NCBI GenBank assembly: GCA_002104905.1
Contig: MCFE01000766.1
Location: forward strand, 1 to 38,208
Origin: Basidiobolus meristosporus CBS 931.73
Taxonomy: Eukaryota; Basidiobolomycota; Basidiobolomycetes; Basidiobolales; Basidiobolaceae
Length of the DNA: 38,208 bases
Reading direction: 5' to 3'
Part shown: in pieces, positions 19,002 through 29,216 of the stretch
Layout of the letters: every line of letters starts with the position of its first letter
Numbering within the stretch: position 1 is the first letter of the stretch
Translations under genes and position numbers: made by a program
The notes under the pieces: model-generated
The model's database searches: none
The model's input: only the letters and a program-made list of their open reading frames with translations
Told to the model about the DNA's origin: nothing

Positions 19002-19847
19002 AAACTATTCCCGTAAGAAAGGTTTATCTGGGAGATAACTCTGTATTGGATGCTACCTCCAGTGGGTCTATACAACTAAATATGAGTGATAACTCAGGGG
19101 CAACAACAGCAAAACTGACTGACATACTCTATGTGCCTGGAATAGCTAAGAACATACTCTCAGTCAGTAAAGCAACTACTCAGGGACTGAAATTTGTTTT
19201 TATTAAGCTGAGCTGCTCAATATTGAGTGAAAATGGACAAAAATTAGCTTTGGGAATCAGAGATCACAATACATGCAAGTTACAATGCAAGATCATTGTA
19301 CCAGAGTATGTCAACATTGCTGAAACTGATGAAACCAACTGGGAGATGTGGCATAGGAGGCTAGGACACATTGGGGAACAGAAAATGAGCCAATTGGTGA
19401 AAATCAGCTTGTTCTGGGCCTAAAATACTCAATTCCAATCAAATTGAATGTTTGTAAGGGATGTTCATATGGCAAACAAGCTAGCCAATGTTTCAAGAGC
19501 TCAGAAGGCATCAATACCACCAAAATATTGGCTATTGTACACTCAGACATATGTGGCCCATGAGAACACTGTCCTTTGGAGCCAAGAGATACTTTATGAC
19601 GTTTATTGATGACAAGACAAGATATACATGGGTGTACTTCCTCAAAACAAAGGATGAAGCTTTAGAGATGTTTAAGCACTTCAAGAACATGGCAGAAACA
19701 CAAACTGGGTGTAAATTGAAGGTACTATGAAGTGACAATGGAGGAGAATACTGCTCAAAGGAGTTTGCAAAATACTGCTTGTCTACTGGTATACTTCAAC
19801 AGACCACAGTTCCTCATACTCCACAGCAAAATGGAGTAGCAGAACAT
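19002..19847 (+). pseudogene. pol: Copia-1a protease end and integrase, first part
   Basis: From 19046 the protease C-terminal half reads LTDILYVPGIAKNILSVSKA, then the GAG-pre-integrase zinc domain (WHRRLGH at about 19350, with CKGC at about 19453). After a frame change comes the integrase core: HSDICGP (first Asp, about 19540), FIDDKTRYTWVYFL, SDNGGEYCS (second Asp, about 19730, preceded by TGA where a CGA Arg codon is expected), and PQQNGVAE (catalytic Glu, about 19825-19845). The gene is interrupted at 19848 by a solo LTR and continues at 20656. Confidence 0.9.
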
Positions 19848-20651
19848 TGTGGTAGGGTAAACATACCTCCCACAGACAAGTTTATTCATATAGTCATTAT
19901 GATATACTTATCCATATTTTATCTTTTCAGTATTATCCCATTCTTCTTTTGCCCATATTATCAGTATTATCCCCATATGATGTTTACCCTGATTAGTTAT
20001 TAGCATTAGGTATCCCAGATGTTATTCGGCTTTGTGATCAGTAGTTGTATCTATATAAGGCAAGTACCTGTGTCAGTACCTGTGACACATGACCTAGGTC
20101 TGTGTTACTATCCCTACCATTTCAATAACATATATGGTATTTCTATGTTGCACAGGTTTCAGACTACTGATTCCTGAATGGTTGAGAGTGCTGTGCCTTT
20201 TAGAACCTTCCAGGACATTCTTGGCATATTTTTAGCTCATAGTGATGTCATCAAGAATTCTACTGATACCTAGAATCTTCTAGAACCTTGTCATTAGTAA
20301 TCACTTGGCAATCAGGAAAAGTATTCAAGGGAAAGCAATCCCTTATCAATAAATCATCCCTTCTATCAGTAACACTTCTCCCTTATTGATTAGCAGCTGA
20401 TCACTGCACCTGCCTTCAACAGTACATCTCACACCTGCCATCAAGGAGCTTTTCAAGGTAGTGCACAAGACACACAGAGGCCTTTGGAGACACTTGGAGC
20501 ACCTAGGAAGCTAGAGAAGCAGGAGCTTTTACCATAGAGACATACTGACAAAGACACCAGCAGTTTAGACCCAGAGGTTATTGCACCCATCAGACACTTC
20601 ACACACCTTGAGTTTTGTAGCTTCTCCCAGGAGTACCTCTACACCACCACA
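19848..20651 (+). repeat. Solo LTR of Gypsy-2-related family
   Basis: An 804-bp insert begins TGTGGTAGGG and ends CCACCACA, flanked by ACAT on both sides (19844-19847, 20652-20655; one further A also matches). Removing it restores the Copia-1 integrase. The last part (about 20560-20650: 'agaggttattgcaccca', 'acctctacaccaccaca') and a middle block ('acctgtgacacatgacc', 'gcacaggtttcag') match the Gypsy-2 LTR at 25527-26591 in reverse orientation. A TATA-like 'tatataagg' occurs near 20051. An LTR without internal sequence is the usual product of LTR-LTR recombination. Confidence 0.85.
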
Positions 20652-20655
20652 ACAT

Positions 20656-22800
20656 GCAAATAGAACAATAGTAGAGATGGGACGATCTATGCTACATGAT
20701 AAGGGAATGGACTACAAGTTTTGGGCTAAATCTGTTGCTACTACTGTTTACATCAAAAATGGATGCCCAACAACAGCACTACGTGATTCTACACCCTTTG
20801 AAGCATATACAGGCAAAAAACCAGATCTCCAGCATCTCAAGATCTTTGGCAGTGATGTTTTTTATCACATCCCTGACAAAAAATGCTCAAAGTTGGAACC
20901 AAAGAGTTGGAAAGGGATCTTTCTTGGGTATTGTGAAGATACTAAAGGGTATAGAGTGTATGATGACAAAATTCAGAAGCTGATCACAAGCAGGGATGTT
21001 GTATTTGTGGGGAATTCAGATCAGAAAGCCACAGAAATCATTGGTCAGCCGCCTGATGATGCAATCAACACTAATGAACAAGATACGTACCAAATCCAGC
21101 CAGATATGAAAGATACTACTACCAGTTCCACACCAGAAAAGATTATCCCAGTTAGGAGATCTACCAGAATAAGAAATGCCCTTGGATCCTGGTGGCAGAC
21201 ATCCAATGATCATGAAAAAGCTTATCTTGCCTTATGTGCTGAACCTCAGAATCTGGAACAGGCAATGCAAAGTCCAGATGCTACCAAGTGGCAACAAGCC
21301 ATGCAGGAGGAGTACCAATCACTGATCAAGGCAAAAATGTGGGAACTGGTAGATTTACCAAATGGGAGAAAGCCAATAGGATGTAGATGGGTCTACAAGA
21401 TCAAGATAACCTCAAATGGTGCCGTTGATAAGTACAAGGCTAGATTGGTAGCTAAAGGCTATTCCTAGATCCAGGGACTAGTCTTTAAGGAAACAATCGC
21501 TCCGGTTGCCAAGTTTAACTCTATTAGGACAGTTCTAGCCCTGGCAGCTGTACACAGTCTAGATCTACACCAAATGGACGTCAAAACAGCCTTTCTAAAT
21601 GGGAATTTGTCAGAAACTATATATATGGAGCAACCAGAAGGTTTTACCAATCCAAAGGCCCCCATAAGGTGTGCAAACTTAGAAAATTGTTGTATGGGCT
21701 TAAGCAGGTACCCAGAGCATGGTATAACAAGATTGACACACATCTAGAGGAAATTGGGTTCTCTTGTAGCACTGCAGATCACAGTATATATGTGAAATAG
21801 CTCAAAAAGGGTGTGATCATCCTAGTTCTTTATGTGGACAACCTAATTATAGCTAAAAGTGACCAAGAGGCACTTAAACAGACAAAATCAGATCTCTTCA
21901 GCAAATTTGAGATGAAAGATCTTGGAAAATTGTGCTATTTTCTTGGAATTGAGGTCAAATTTGACATACCTACGCAGAAAATTGTGCTGAATCAGTCTAA
22001 GTACATCAGGGACATTCTTGGATGCTTCAAAATGGAAAATTGCAAACCTGCAGCAACCCCTATGGACAATAACTTGAAATTAAGCAAATCTCAGCCAGTT
22101 ATAGATGAAAACTACTCAAATATGGACCAAAACTTTCCCTATCAGTCAATGTTTGGTAGCCTAATGTACTTGATGGTGTCTACATGTCCAGATATTGCAG
22201 TGGCAGTTGGAATAGTCAGTCAATTCATGCAGAATTATGGATCAGATCAAATTGCAGCAGTTAAGCGGATTTTCAGATATCTACAAGGTACCATAAATAT
22301 GGTACTGGAATACTCTGGAGTAGCTAATAGGCAAAAATTCAATGGTTATAGTATTTCAGATTGAGGTAGGGATCTGATTGACAGATGCTCTACCACAGGC
22401 TATGTATTTCTTTATGCTGGTGCAGCTATTACCTGGAATTGCAAGAAACAACCAACTGTGGCACTATCTACAACTGAAGCCAAATATATGGCTGCATGTC
22501 AAGCAACTAAGGAGGCTATATGGCTACAAAAATTATTCAAAGACTTAGGTCTTAATTCAGGTGAACCAACATTTATTCACAAGGACAATCAAAGTTGTAT
22601 TTCATTAGCTAGAAATCCTACTAATCATGCCAGAGCTAAGCACATTGATATACAGCATCACTTTGTGAGGGAAGCTGTAGAAAATAACTTAGTGGAGTTA
22701 ATTTACTGCCCAACTGACAAAATGGTGGCAGACATATTGACATAACCACTAGCTAGGCCACAGTTTGAGATCATTATAGAGAAATTGGGATTAAGAAATT
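20656..22800 (+). pseudogene. pol: Copia-1a integrase end, reverse transcriptase and RNase H
   Basis: An open stretch to 21468 holds the integrase C-terminal region (FWAKSVATTVYIKNG, PFEAYTGKKPD, IFGSDVFYHIPD) and RT start (IGCRWVYKIK, KARLVAKGYS). Stops and one frameshift follow (21466; about 21655; 21798). The palm motif at about 21828 is YVDN where copia has YVDD: the second GAC has become AAC, a CpG to CpA change. RT end: YFLGIEVKFD, KYIRDILGCF, QSMFGSLMYLM. RNase H: a stop near 22362, then CSTTGYVFLY, ALSTTEAKYMA and KHIDIQHHFVREAVE to 22745, ending in FEIIIEKLGLRNYF near the polypurine tract. Not functional. Confidence 0.9.
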
Positions 22801-22807
22801 ATTTTGT

Positions 22808-22817
22808 TGAGGGGGAG
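22808..22817 (+). other. Copia-1a polypurine tract
   Basis: The purine run 'tgagggggag' directly precedes the 3' LTR start at 22818. It is the RNase H-resistant primer for plus-strand synthesis in LTR elements. Confidence 0.85.
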
Positions 22818-23186
22818 TGTTGAAATACTGGACTCTTTGGTATCATTCAGCAGCTAAAAGTTTACTTAACAATTCTAGACTAGTCTTAGTCACTGTAGGA
22901 CTCATTGACTGCCTTAACTTTGCCATTTTCTCCAGATATATGATCTTATGCTTATTCCCCTATAGTCAGGATCAAATTAGCACTATTACCAAACATTATG
23001 TACTAACCCTGAAACTGTTACAGAATGCTCCTGAATATTGAGAAACCCTCCCTACTTAGTGTTACAGCTGTACTACTTCTACAAAGGTATAAATACTGAG
23101 CTTCTTTATGAATAAACAACAGTTCAACTATTATCACTATTTCTTGATAAGTTCCATATATCTAAATCACTTCTTAAATTGCAACA
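22818..23186 (+). repeat. Copia-1a 3' LTR
   Basis: 369 bp, TGTTGAAATACTGG to AATTGCAACA. TATA-like 'tataaata' lies at 23088-23095, with 'aataaa' shortly downstream. Followed by AGGTC, the right target duplication (23187-23191). Confidence 0.95.
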
Positions 23187-23191
23187 AGGTC

Positions 23192-24005
23192 ATCATTAAA
23201 TCTTGCATTCATGTAGGTGCAATGTCTCAAATACCAGACCATCTTAAATTCACATGAGTATTGACCAAAAAGTGATATAGTTACAATACATTGCTGAAGG
23301 TCAAACATTTTGCCCCATGGACAAGACTACTTTGATTCAATGCCATAAGAGAAGAGGAAAATGACCTTGTGGCTATTGTAGTAAACCTCTCAGTCATGAA
23401 GCACTCAGACAGTATAGGAGGTATTACAGGGATCTCAGCCAGTGTTTTGCCACACAAGTCATATTTGTCCATTTATCAGTCACTACTGTACCAACATTAT
23501 CTTGCTGGCCAGTTGATACTTCTATATTGGCACCTGGCTGTCTTTGGACCCTGTGCAAGCTGAGTCAGGTGAGTTTGTGATGCCTTTAGGTTCACCTCAG
23601 CCTTCTGAATACAGCATGCAGAGTGATAGCTCTGACAAAGCAGGCTCACTGATGGATTGTGAGTCTATCTCCCCTCACAACAGTATTATGCATGAGCACT
23701 GTCAAATCCCAATATGCAATGGGCAAGCACCCATTGAAACAAATGCCAAGGACAATCTATGAAGCCAAGTGATCCCCATAATCCATCTGCTGGATAACAA
23801 TATAATGTTGAGGCTAGAGATGTGGTGTGTTTCTATTAATATTAGAGATGGCACCTTGAAGATTAACTACTACTTCTTGCAAAATCATTCTGGGATGCAA
23901 ATTACTATTTACATGGTAAGAGTGCACAAACATCATGCAGCTGGCAACTTATGACCCAGACACTGTCTTGATTCCCGCATGTGATAACAGTTGCATGGCG
24001 TTCAC
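23192..24005 (+). pseudogene. Tnp2-like transposase, copy C, 5' part
   Basis: Divergent intergenic sequence at 23192-23300 (matches 6857-6965) leads into the transposase. The N-terminal Cys cluster reads CGYCSKPLSHEA at about 23369-23404. A Ser/Pro-rich block MPLGSPQPSEY lies at about 23580, and 23544-23762 is open. About 23945-24005 corresponds to the YDPDT...NSCMAFT Cys block. It is interrupted at 24006 by a solo LTR and continues at 24360 for about 50 bp up to the inversion junction near 24408. Confidence 0.65.
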
Positions 24006-24354
24006 TGTTGATATATTAGAAAGATATATTGGAAGTGAATTGGAGAATTAGAAGATTTACATGATATTCACTTGATGTTTTATTGAGTTGCAACACAGTA
24101 TTTATACTTATTGCAGAACTACGTAAATGTGACTATTTGATCATTATTAGGGGAGTCTCAGGAGTACATGTGCCAAGTTTCAGCTCATTTGGACAAGTTT
24201 CAGATTTTCCTAAAATTCTGTACTTCTCTAATTCCTAATAATTAGTAAATATCTTACAAACTAATTTCCATGTTGATAATCTGAAATATATCATTTCACA
24301 AAGTGCTAGTTCATAATATATTAATAATTAGGTGGACTCCTAATTATTTCAACA
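24006..24354 (-). repeat. Solo LTR, separate family, TSD TTCAC
   Basis: 349 bp, TGTTGATATATT... to ...TTTCAACA, with TTCAC on both sides (24001-24005 and 24355-24359). The ends form the inverted repeat TGTTGA/TCAACA. On the minus strand a TATA-like 'agtataaata' (about 24107) precedes 'aataaa' (about 24084), so the LTR is probably minus-oriented. Removing it joins the transposase block 'gcatggcgttcacatcc', as in copy B. No other member of this family is in the window. Confidence 0.9.
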
Positions 24355-24359
24355 TTCAC

Positions 24360-24408
24360 ATCCAAAAATGCCACCATTGCACCATGTCCAAATTGTCAGG
24401 CATCCACA
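24360..24408 (+). pseudogene. Tnp2 copy C, last fragment before inversion junction
   Basis: Continuation of the Cys block after the solo LTR (codons for FTSKNATIAPC.NCQA). At about 24402-24412 it meets the inverted copy D. From here on the transposase lies on the minus strand. Confidence 0.6.
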
Positions 24409-25318
24409 TTGGGGCTGCTTAGCTTCTTAATGTCATAGGCATAGGTGACTCCATGTGCACATTTGTCCTCAGTATTTTTGAACTCTTCCTGGCTGTCCTC
24501 CATGTGCCAACTCATCACATCTGTGATGGAATTGAAGGTAATATTCTTGATGAGATTGGGATATGGTAGTACCTGCAACTTGCCTTGTCTTCCTATCTCC
24601 CCACACATCCACTCTATAGGAAACTCTCAAAAGTTGAAGCAAGGTCCAATGTTCTCTGCACGCCATGCAAGATGGAGTAGAAAATGGATACAGCTGTAGC
24701 AGTGATCTCCACATTTAGCTTTATATTTGTAGTATAGCCGCTCAAATCCCGTTACAAAATACTTGCACAACACCTGTAGATGTGTCAAGTTGACATTGGT
24801 GATCTGCTTCTGGATAAATATTCCTACAATGTCCACATATGACTCCCAATGCTTCCAATGTACTCTTGGTAGGAATGGCTTCAGAATGCCACTTGGATAA
24901 ATGCATATCCAGCTGAACCAGTCTTTGCATTGGTTGGTTGCATATGTGTATAAGTATTGATTGGAGCCTGTGAGAAGTATTTAAGGTAGCAGATACTCTC
25001 CAATATCTTGCCAGTTCTTTCAAATTTCTCTGGTATCTTGGAGGGCTCATTTAGCTTGAAATGCCCTATGAACAACTTGGTCATCCATATAAGGATACTG
25101 TTGCAAAGCAAATGTATTGCTCCCAGTGGAAAGATTTTGCACCAACAGATACCCTCTATCTCCAGAATCTCTGGTTTCCAACCAATTGCATATTCTGGCC
25201 AATGGCTTATAGCTTGCCAACTTTGCTGCAATTGCATGTGGACTTCTGTATGTTCTCTCTGTGGAAAGAGAGTGTTTTTAGTGCTGGTGTTTGGCTAATA
25301 ATAGTGTGTGTGAATTAG
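24409..25318 (-). pseudogene. Tnp2-like transposase, copy D, middle to C-terminal part
   Basis: Minus strand, from right to left: 25237-24881 open for 118 codons with MQLQQSWQAISHWPEY, FKLNEPSKIPEKFER and KILESICYLKYFSQAPIN, matching copy B at 8367-8720. A frame change then leads to IFIQKQITNVNLTHLQVLCK and FERLYYKYKA, then CIHFLLHLA..AENIGPCFNF.EFPIEWMCGEI (the DUF4218-like signature, about 24690-24590), then LQVLPYPNLIKN and DVMSWHMEDSQEE. It provides the uninterrupted reference for the insertion site of Gypsy-1 in copy B. Stops separate the pieces. The N-terminal third is missing. Confidence 0.75.
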
Positions 25319-25510
25319 AAAGCATTAATGAAGCAATTAGGTGCAGTGGCCAATAGGATAGATGCTATGGCCCAGAGAAATCAGGAAATAATCCAAACAG
25401 GATGAGTAGACAATAAGTGTAGAGCAATCTATATACCAGGTAGACAAAGCAGTATCTTTGTTGCGAAGGAGGAACTCAAGTAGCCCAATGTCACAGCCAA
25501 CCCTATGAAA
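25319..25510 (+). pseudogene. Tnp2 companion gene, copy E, C-terminal fragment
   Basis: Plus strand: KALMKQLGAVANRIDAMAQ at about 25321-25375, matching the coiled-coil part of the companion gene in copies B and C. After a stop comes a stretch equivalent to the end of copy B (QSSIFVAKEELK). With transposase D on the opposite strand, D and E form one inverted Tnp2 copy that has lost the 5' ends of both genes. The right side carries 'accctatgaaaaataattt' and then the Gypsy-2 LTR. Confidence 0.55.
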
Positions 25511-25526
25511 AATAATTTGGTCCCGC

Positions 25527-26591
25527 TGTGGTGGTGTATAAGTCTAAGGGAGAGATACGTCCAACACTTCTCAAGTGTTTTGTGTGTGGGGTGCTCACTG
25601 GGTGCAATAACCTCTGGCAAAAGCTTGCTAGGAATACTTGGGTTCTGTCTGTAATCTAATGTGAAGGGGAATAAAGCCACAAGCTTGTCAAGGAAAAACT
25701 ATTGAGCTACAATCCCCAACTTAGTTGGCATCTTAATAAAAGTATGTGCTGGGTTCAGCGTCCTTTGAGACAACAATGTACTAAAGCTTCCAAAGTCAAA
25801 ACAACTGTAAACTCCACCAGCAGGGACTTGATAAGAATGCAGCTGTGGTCAATAGTTACAAAGACAGAAAAGTATCTTTGCCTGTACAAGAACAAATTTG
25901 GGAAAGAATCAAATATAACAAAAGATACCTACTCTGAGTATTCCTCACAAGTAGTGCTTCCAAGGTCAGTTGGCTGTCAGCACAGTTTTCTGGGAGTGTC
26001 CTGTGGTCTGGGGTTGGAAGTTCAGGTGGCAGCAGGTAGCAATGATCACACTAATCAACAAGTTGGTATATTGATAAAAGGGATGATGATTTATTGCTGA
26101 GGGATAGCCTCCCTTATATACTTCTCTTACTGGCTAAGTGATTACTAATCATAGTGTTCCAGAAGGTTCCGGATATCCATAGAAATCTTAATGACATTAG
26201 AATGACCTAAGAATGTTCTAAGTAGGTGCTGGAAGGTTCTAAGAGGCACAGCACATCCAACCAATCAGGAATTGGAATTCTGAAACCTGTGTAACATAGG
26301 GATACAATATATGTTATGAAAATGATAGGGATGATGACACGGGTTGATCATGTGTCACAGGTACTGGCGCGGGTACTTGCCTAATATAGAGGCACCTCTA
26401 GCTAGTAATCTACATAAAGTGAGGGGTAACTTATGCAATAAGGTAAGCAGGTGTGATGGTCAACCGGCTTGTGGGATAGTACTGATTGGGTAAGACAAAT
26501 GGGATAAAACTAAAATAAATGTAGTAGAGATATAGGCAAGTAGAAAATGAGGAAATGAGCACATCTGTCAGTGGGTGTCACTGTCACCACA
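25527..26591 (-). repeat. Gypsy-2 3' LTR
   Basis: About 1065 bp, on the minus strand TGTGGTGACAGTG... to ...CACCACCACA. The minus strand has a TATATAAGGG box (plus 26111-26120) and 'aataaa' (plus 26089-26094). It is collinear with the opposite-strand remnant at 29217-30031 and partly with the solo LTR at 19848-20651. A purine-rich tract (minus strand GAGAGGGGGGTGGATG, 26596-26611) lies upstream of it. Confidence 0.85.
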
Positions 26592-27900
26592 CTACATCCA
26601 CCCCCCTCTCAGCTTTGAACTTGGGTCAAAGCAAACTAATCTTGATGTGCAAAATTTCTATGCTTGAATAACTTCAGCCAGTTTGCAGCAACTGGTGCTC
26701 TCAACTGGGTGTTGTCAAGCTCAGATATGTAATAACTTCCATTTCCAATCACTTTGGAAATGAGGTAGGGGCCAGTCCATTTGTTGTCAAACTTTTGACT
26801 CCATTGTTTGTCCAAGGTGGAATCATAGAGCAATACTGGGTCTCCTAGTGATAGTGGCTTTGGTCTTGTTGGGTGTGATTTATCAAAGGGCACCTTGTTT
26901 TTCAGTCATGTATCCTTAAGTTGTTCAGCGGCTCTGCTGATATTCAAGTCATGGTGATCAAGTTGCTGTATGTGAGTTGCAAGGAGGTCTTCAGTCTGCA
27001 TATTGGATCACCAATTCAATGAGTTCCAAGTGACCATGTTTAACTCAACTGGTAGTATGCAGTCATGTCCATAGAGTAGCTTGAATGGCAATAATCCAGT
27101 TGTTCTCTTGGTAGTAATTCTATCTGCCCAGAGTGCAAGATGTAATTGCTGTGGCCACAGTGTTGTGTTATTCTCACGGGCCTTGACAAGAGAGTTCACC
27201 AATGGTCCATGTCCTCTCTCTATCATTCCATTGGCTTGAGGGTGGTAAGCTGTTGTAAAAGCAATGTGTATCTTGTACTTTGAGCACAACTCCTGGATCA
27301 TTTGGGATGTCATCTCTCCTCTGTCAGCAACAAACTGTCAGATGCAGCCAAATCTGCAGATGATGTCTTCAAGTATAAATCTCCATATGGTATGGCTCTT
27401 GTTGTTGGGCAAGGCTTGAGCCTCTGCCCATCCACTAAGGTCATCTCTAGCAACAATCTGGTACTTTTTTGATCCAGCTGTTGGCATGTGGAAAAGGTCA
27501 ATACCAACCTTTTTCCATAGGCAGATTGTGTAAGTAGGATGCAGTGGTTCTTCATAACGCTTGGAGGATCTCTTCTGGCAGGCTACACATGACTCAACAA
27601 AGTGTTGGATATCATAGTACATGTTTTCCCAGTAGTACCTCTGAGCTGTGGTATTGTAGGTGGCTTCTTGTCCTCTATGTCCTCCTGGTTCTCCTTGGTG
27701 GATACTTGTCATGATGCTCAGTTGCTCTTGAGGGGTAGTGACTACTCTTCTTGGCATAAGCCCAGGCTTCACTTGCTTAAAGAGATGATCATCTTTAAGA
27801 TAGTAGTGGTGTGCCTTCTTCCTGAGTTTTCTAAACTCCTGAATTTCCATCCAACTATGTTTGTTAAGTGTCCTTATATATTCCTTGATCAGACACCAGG
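26592..27900 (-). pseudogene. pol: Gypsy-2 integrase with GPY/F module (broken)
   Basis: Minus strand. The zinc domain HQGEPGGHRGQEA ... CVACQ (about 27700-27595) leads into the core: first Asp in VGIDLFHMP (about 27505), second Asp in VADRGEM (about 27320, after a stop), third Glu in NGMIERGHG (about 27230-27215). The triad residues are all visible, but a stop near 27340 splits the core. The C-terminal part at 26893-26636 has a typical KPLSLGDPVLLYDS start and a GPY motif WTGPYLISKVIG. It differs strongly from Gypsy-1, so this is a separate lineage. Confidence 0.88.
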
Positions 27901-28548
27901 TAGTTCTCTCTTGGTCTTTGATGGCAATCTGTCAGATCTCTGCATCAATAATATCATCAAAGTGAGGGTCCAAGTCTTCAAATAATTGTGGTCCCTTCCT
28001 GGAGAGTGCATCAGCCACAACATTTGTCTTGCCAGGGATATGTCTGACCTCAAAGTCAAACATTTTCAGCCATTCCATCCATTGGTTTGTGGCATCATCA
28101 GGTAGGTCAGGCTTGTTGATCATTCCTATAAGTGGCTTGGCGTCAGTCTCCAGAATGAAATGTGTTATGTAGAGTTGTGACTTCAGCTTCCTCAGCATCT
28201 TCACAACTCCTAGTAGCTCTTGCTTAATCTGTGAGTATCTTTGTTCTCAAGGCAAGAATAGGCAGCTCTCATATCTGCAGGCATAGCGGTTGCCATCTTT
28301 GTCATCTTGTCCAAGTAGTGCTCCAGCTCCTATAGGGCTTGCATCCACTGTCAAAATAGGTAGGCATTCAGTGTTCTGATAGTCAAGAGGTCTTAGAACT
28401 GGTGGAGATACTAAGGCCTCTTTCAGTAATTGCATGGCCACTTCTTGCTCTTCTCCCCAGATAAATGGGGTATTCTTTCTCTGTAGTCGGTAGATTGATT
28501 CTGCTATCTCAGAAAATCTTGGGATCCAGATCCTAAAAAACCCACAAG
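27901..28548 (-). pseudogene. pol: Gypsy-2 reverse transcriptase end and RNase H, truncated
   Basis: Minus strand from 28545: the end of RT (IPRFSEIAESIYRL), then RNase H with ILTVDASPIGAGALLGQDD (first catalytic Asp, about 28360) and, after a frame break at about 28245, LETDAKPLIGMINKPD and VADALSRKGP (to about 28010). Sequence upstream of 28548, which should hold the RT palm, protease, gag and 5' LTR, is missing. Instead a Tnp2 fragment in plus orientation begins. This is a 5'-deleted element. Confidence 0.88.
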
Positions 28549-28859
28549 CTGCCAGCAGTACAAGGTATATGGCAACTTTGCAAGTATCACACTAAAAAGC
28601 CGTAAAGTTGAGGTGATAGAAGTATGTCAATTGCGGCAGGTGTGCGCGTTTGTAGAGGTTAGTAAGCAGTAGGCCATAGTTTTTTTTTTATTTAAACTAT
28701 ATGTGGAATACCCAAGGTAGTAGTGGGTAAGCAAATAAAGAAAGGTGATTCTACAGTGGAATATATTAATTGCACAAGGGGAGGTAGAAAAGGGAAATAC
28801 CATTTGGTAAATTGGTATGGTAGCATTATATGTAACTAGCGGCAGGTTGTCATATTGCC
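28549..28859 (+). pseudogene. Tnp2-like transposase, copy F, C-terminal fragment
   Basis: Collinear with 16490-16800 (copy B) and 2660-2975 (copy A): 'gccagcagtacaaggtatatggcaactttgcaag', split here into recognisable blocks, 'tatgtcaattgcggcaggtgtg', 'agtaagcagtaggccatag', 'gaggtagaaaagggaaat'. The frame is broken. It begins exactly where Gypsy-2 is truncated. Confidence 0.6.
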
Positions 28860-29216
28860 GTGAAAAAAGCCATCAGAGTCTCGCTGTGAGGCCGTTGAAA
28901 TACCGTCAAGTTTCTTGCCATATAAGGCAATTGGAAGTCCTGGCCAACTGGATCCACTTAAAATAGTAATAGAGCGCTGAAAGACCGCAACAATGACATG
29001 CAAAGATTGTCACAGCACCAATCAAAAATTGTAAAGTTTTATCCCTTTATTTGGCTGAAAGTTTGCAAAACACCATCATGATCTTGATATAAGATTGTCA
29101 GGAGGGTCACTAATTCCAAGCTGCTGTTATTATGACGGTCTCTGAACAGGATCTTGACAGATGATCCAGATTGGATCCACCTGCGGGACCAAATTATTTT
29201 TCATAGGGTAACTATT
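28860..29216. other. Tnp2 3'/junction region, copy F, non-coding
   Basis: No gene seen. Collinear with 16800-17150 and ends in 'ttatttttcatagggt', the block found at the same relative place beside copies A, C and E. It keeps several CG dinucleotides ('ctcgctgtgaggccgttg') where copy B has TG or CA. Confidence 0.5.

Larger units (their letters stand above)
17698..23186 (+). mobile_element. Copia-1a, near full-length Ty1/copia element with solo LTR inside
   Basis: Two LTRs (368 and 369 bp, about 20 differences by eye), primer-binding site, gag, protease, integrase, reverse transcriptase, RNase H, polypurine tract and exact target duplications are all present in copia order. The element is about 5.49 kb with, and about 4.7 kb without, the 804-bp solo LTR at 19848-20651. 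It sits between the companion gene and the transposase of Tnp2 copy C. Several stops and an altered RT active site (YVDN) show that it is dead. Confidence 0.95.
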
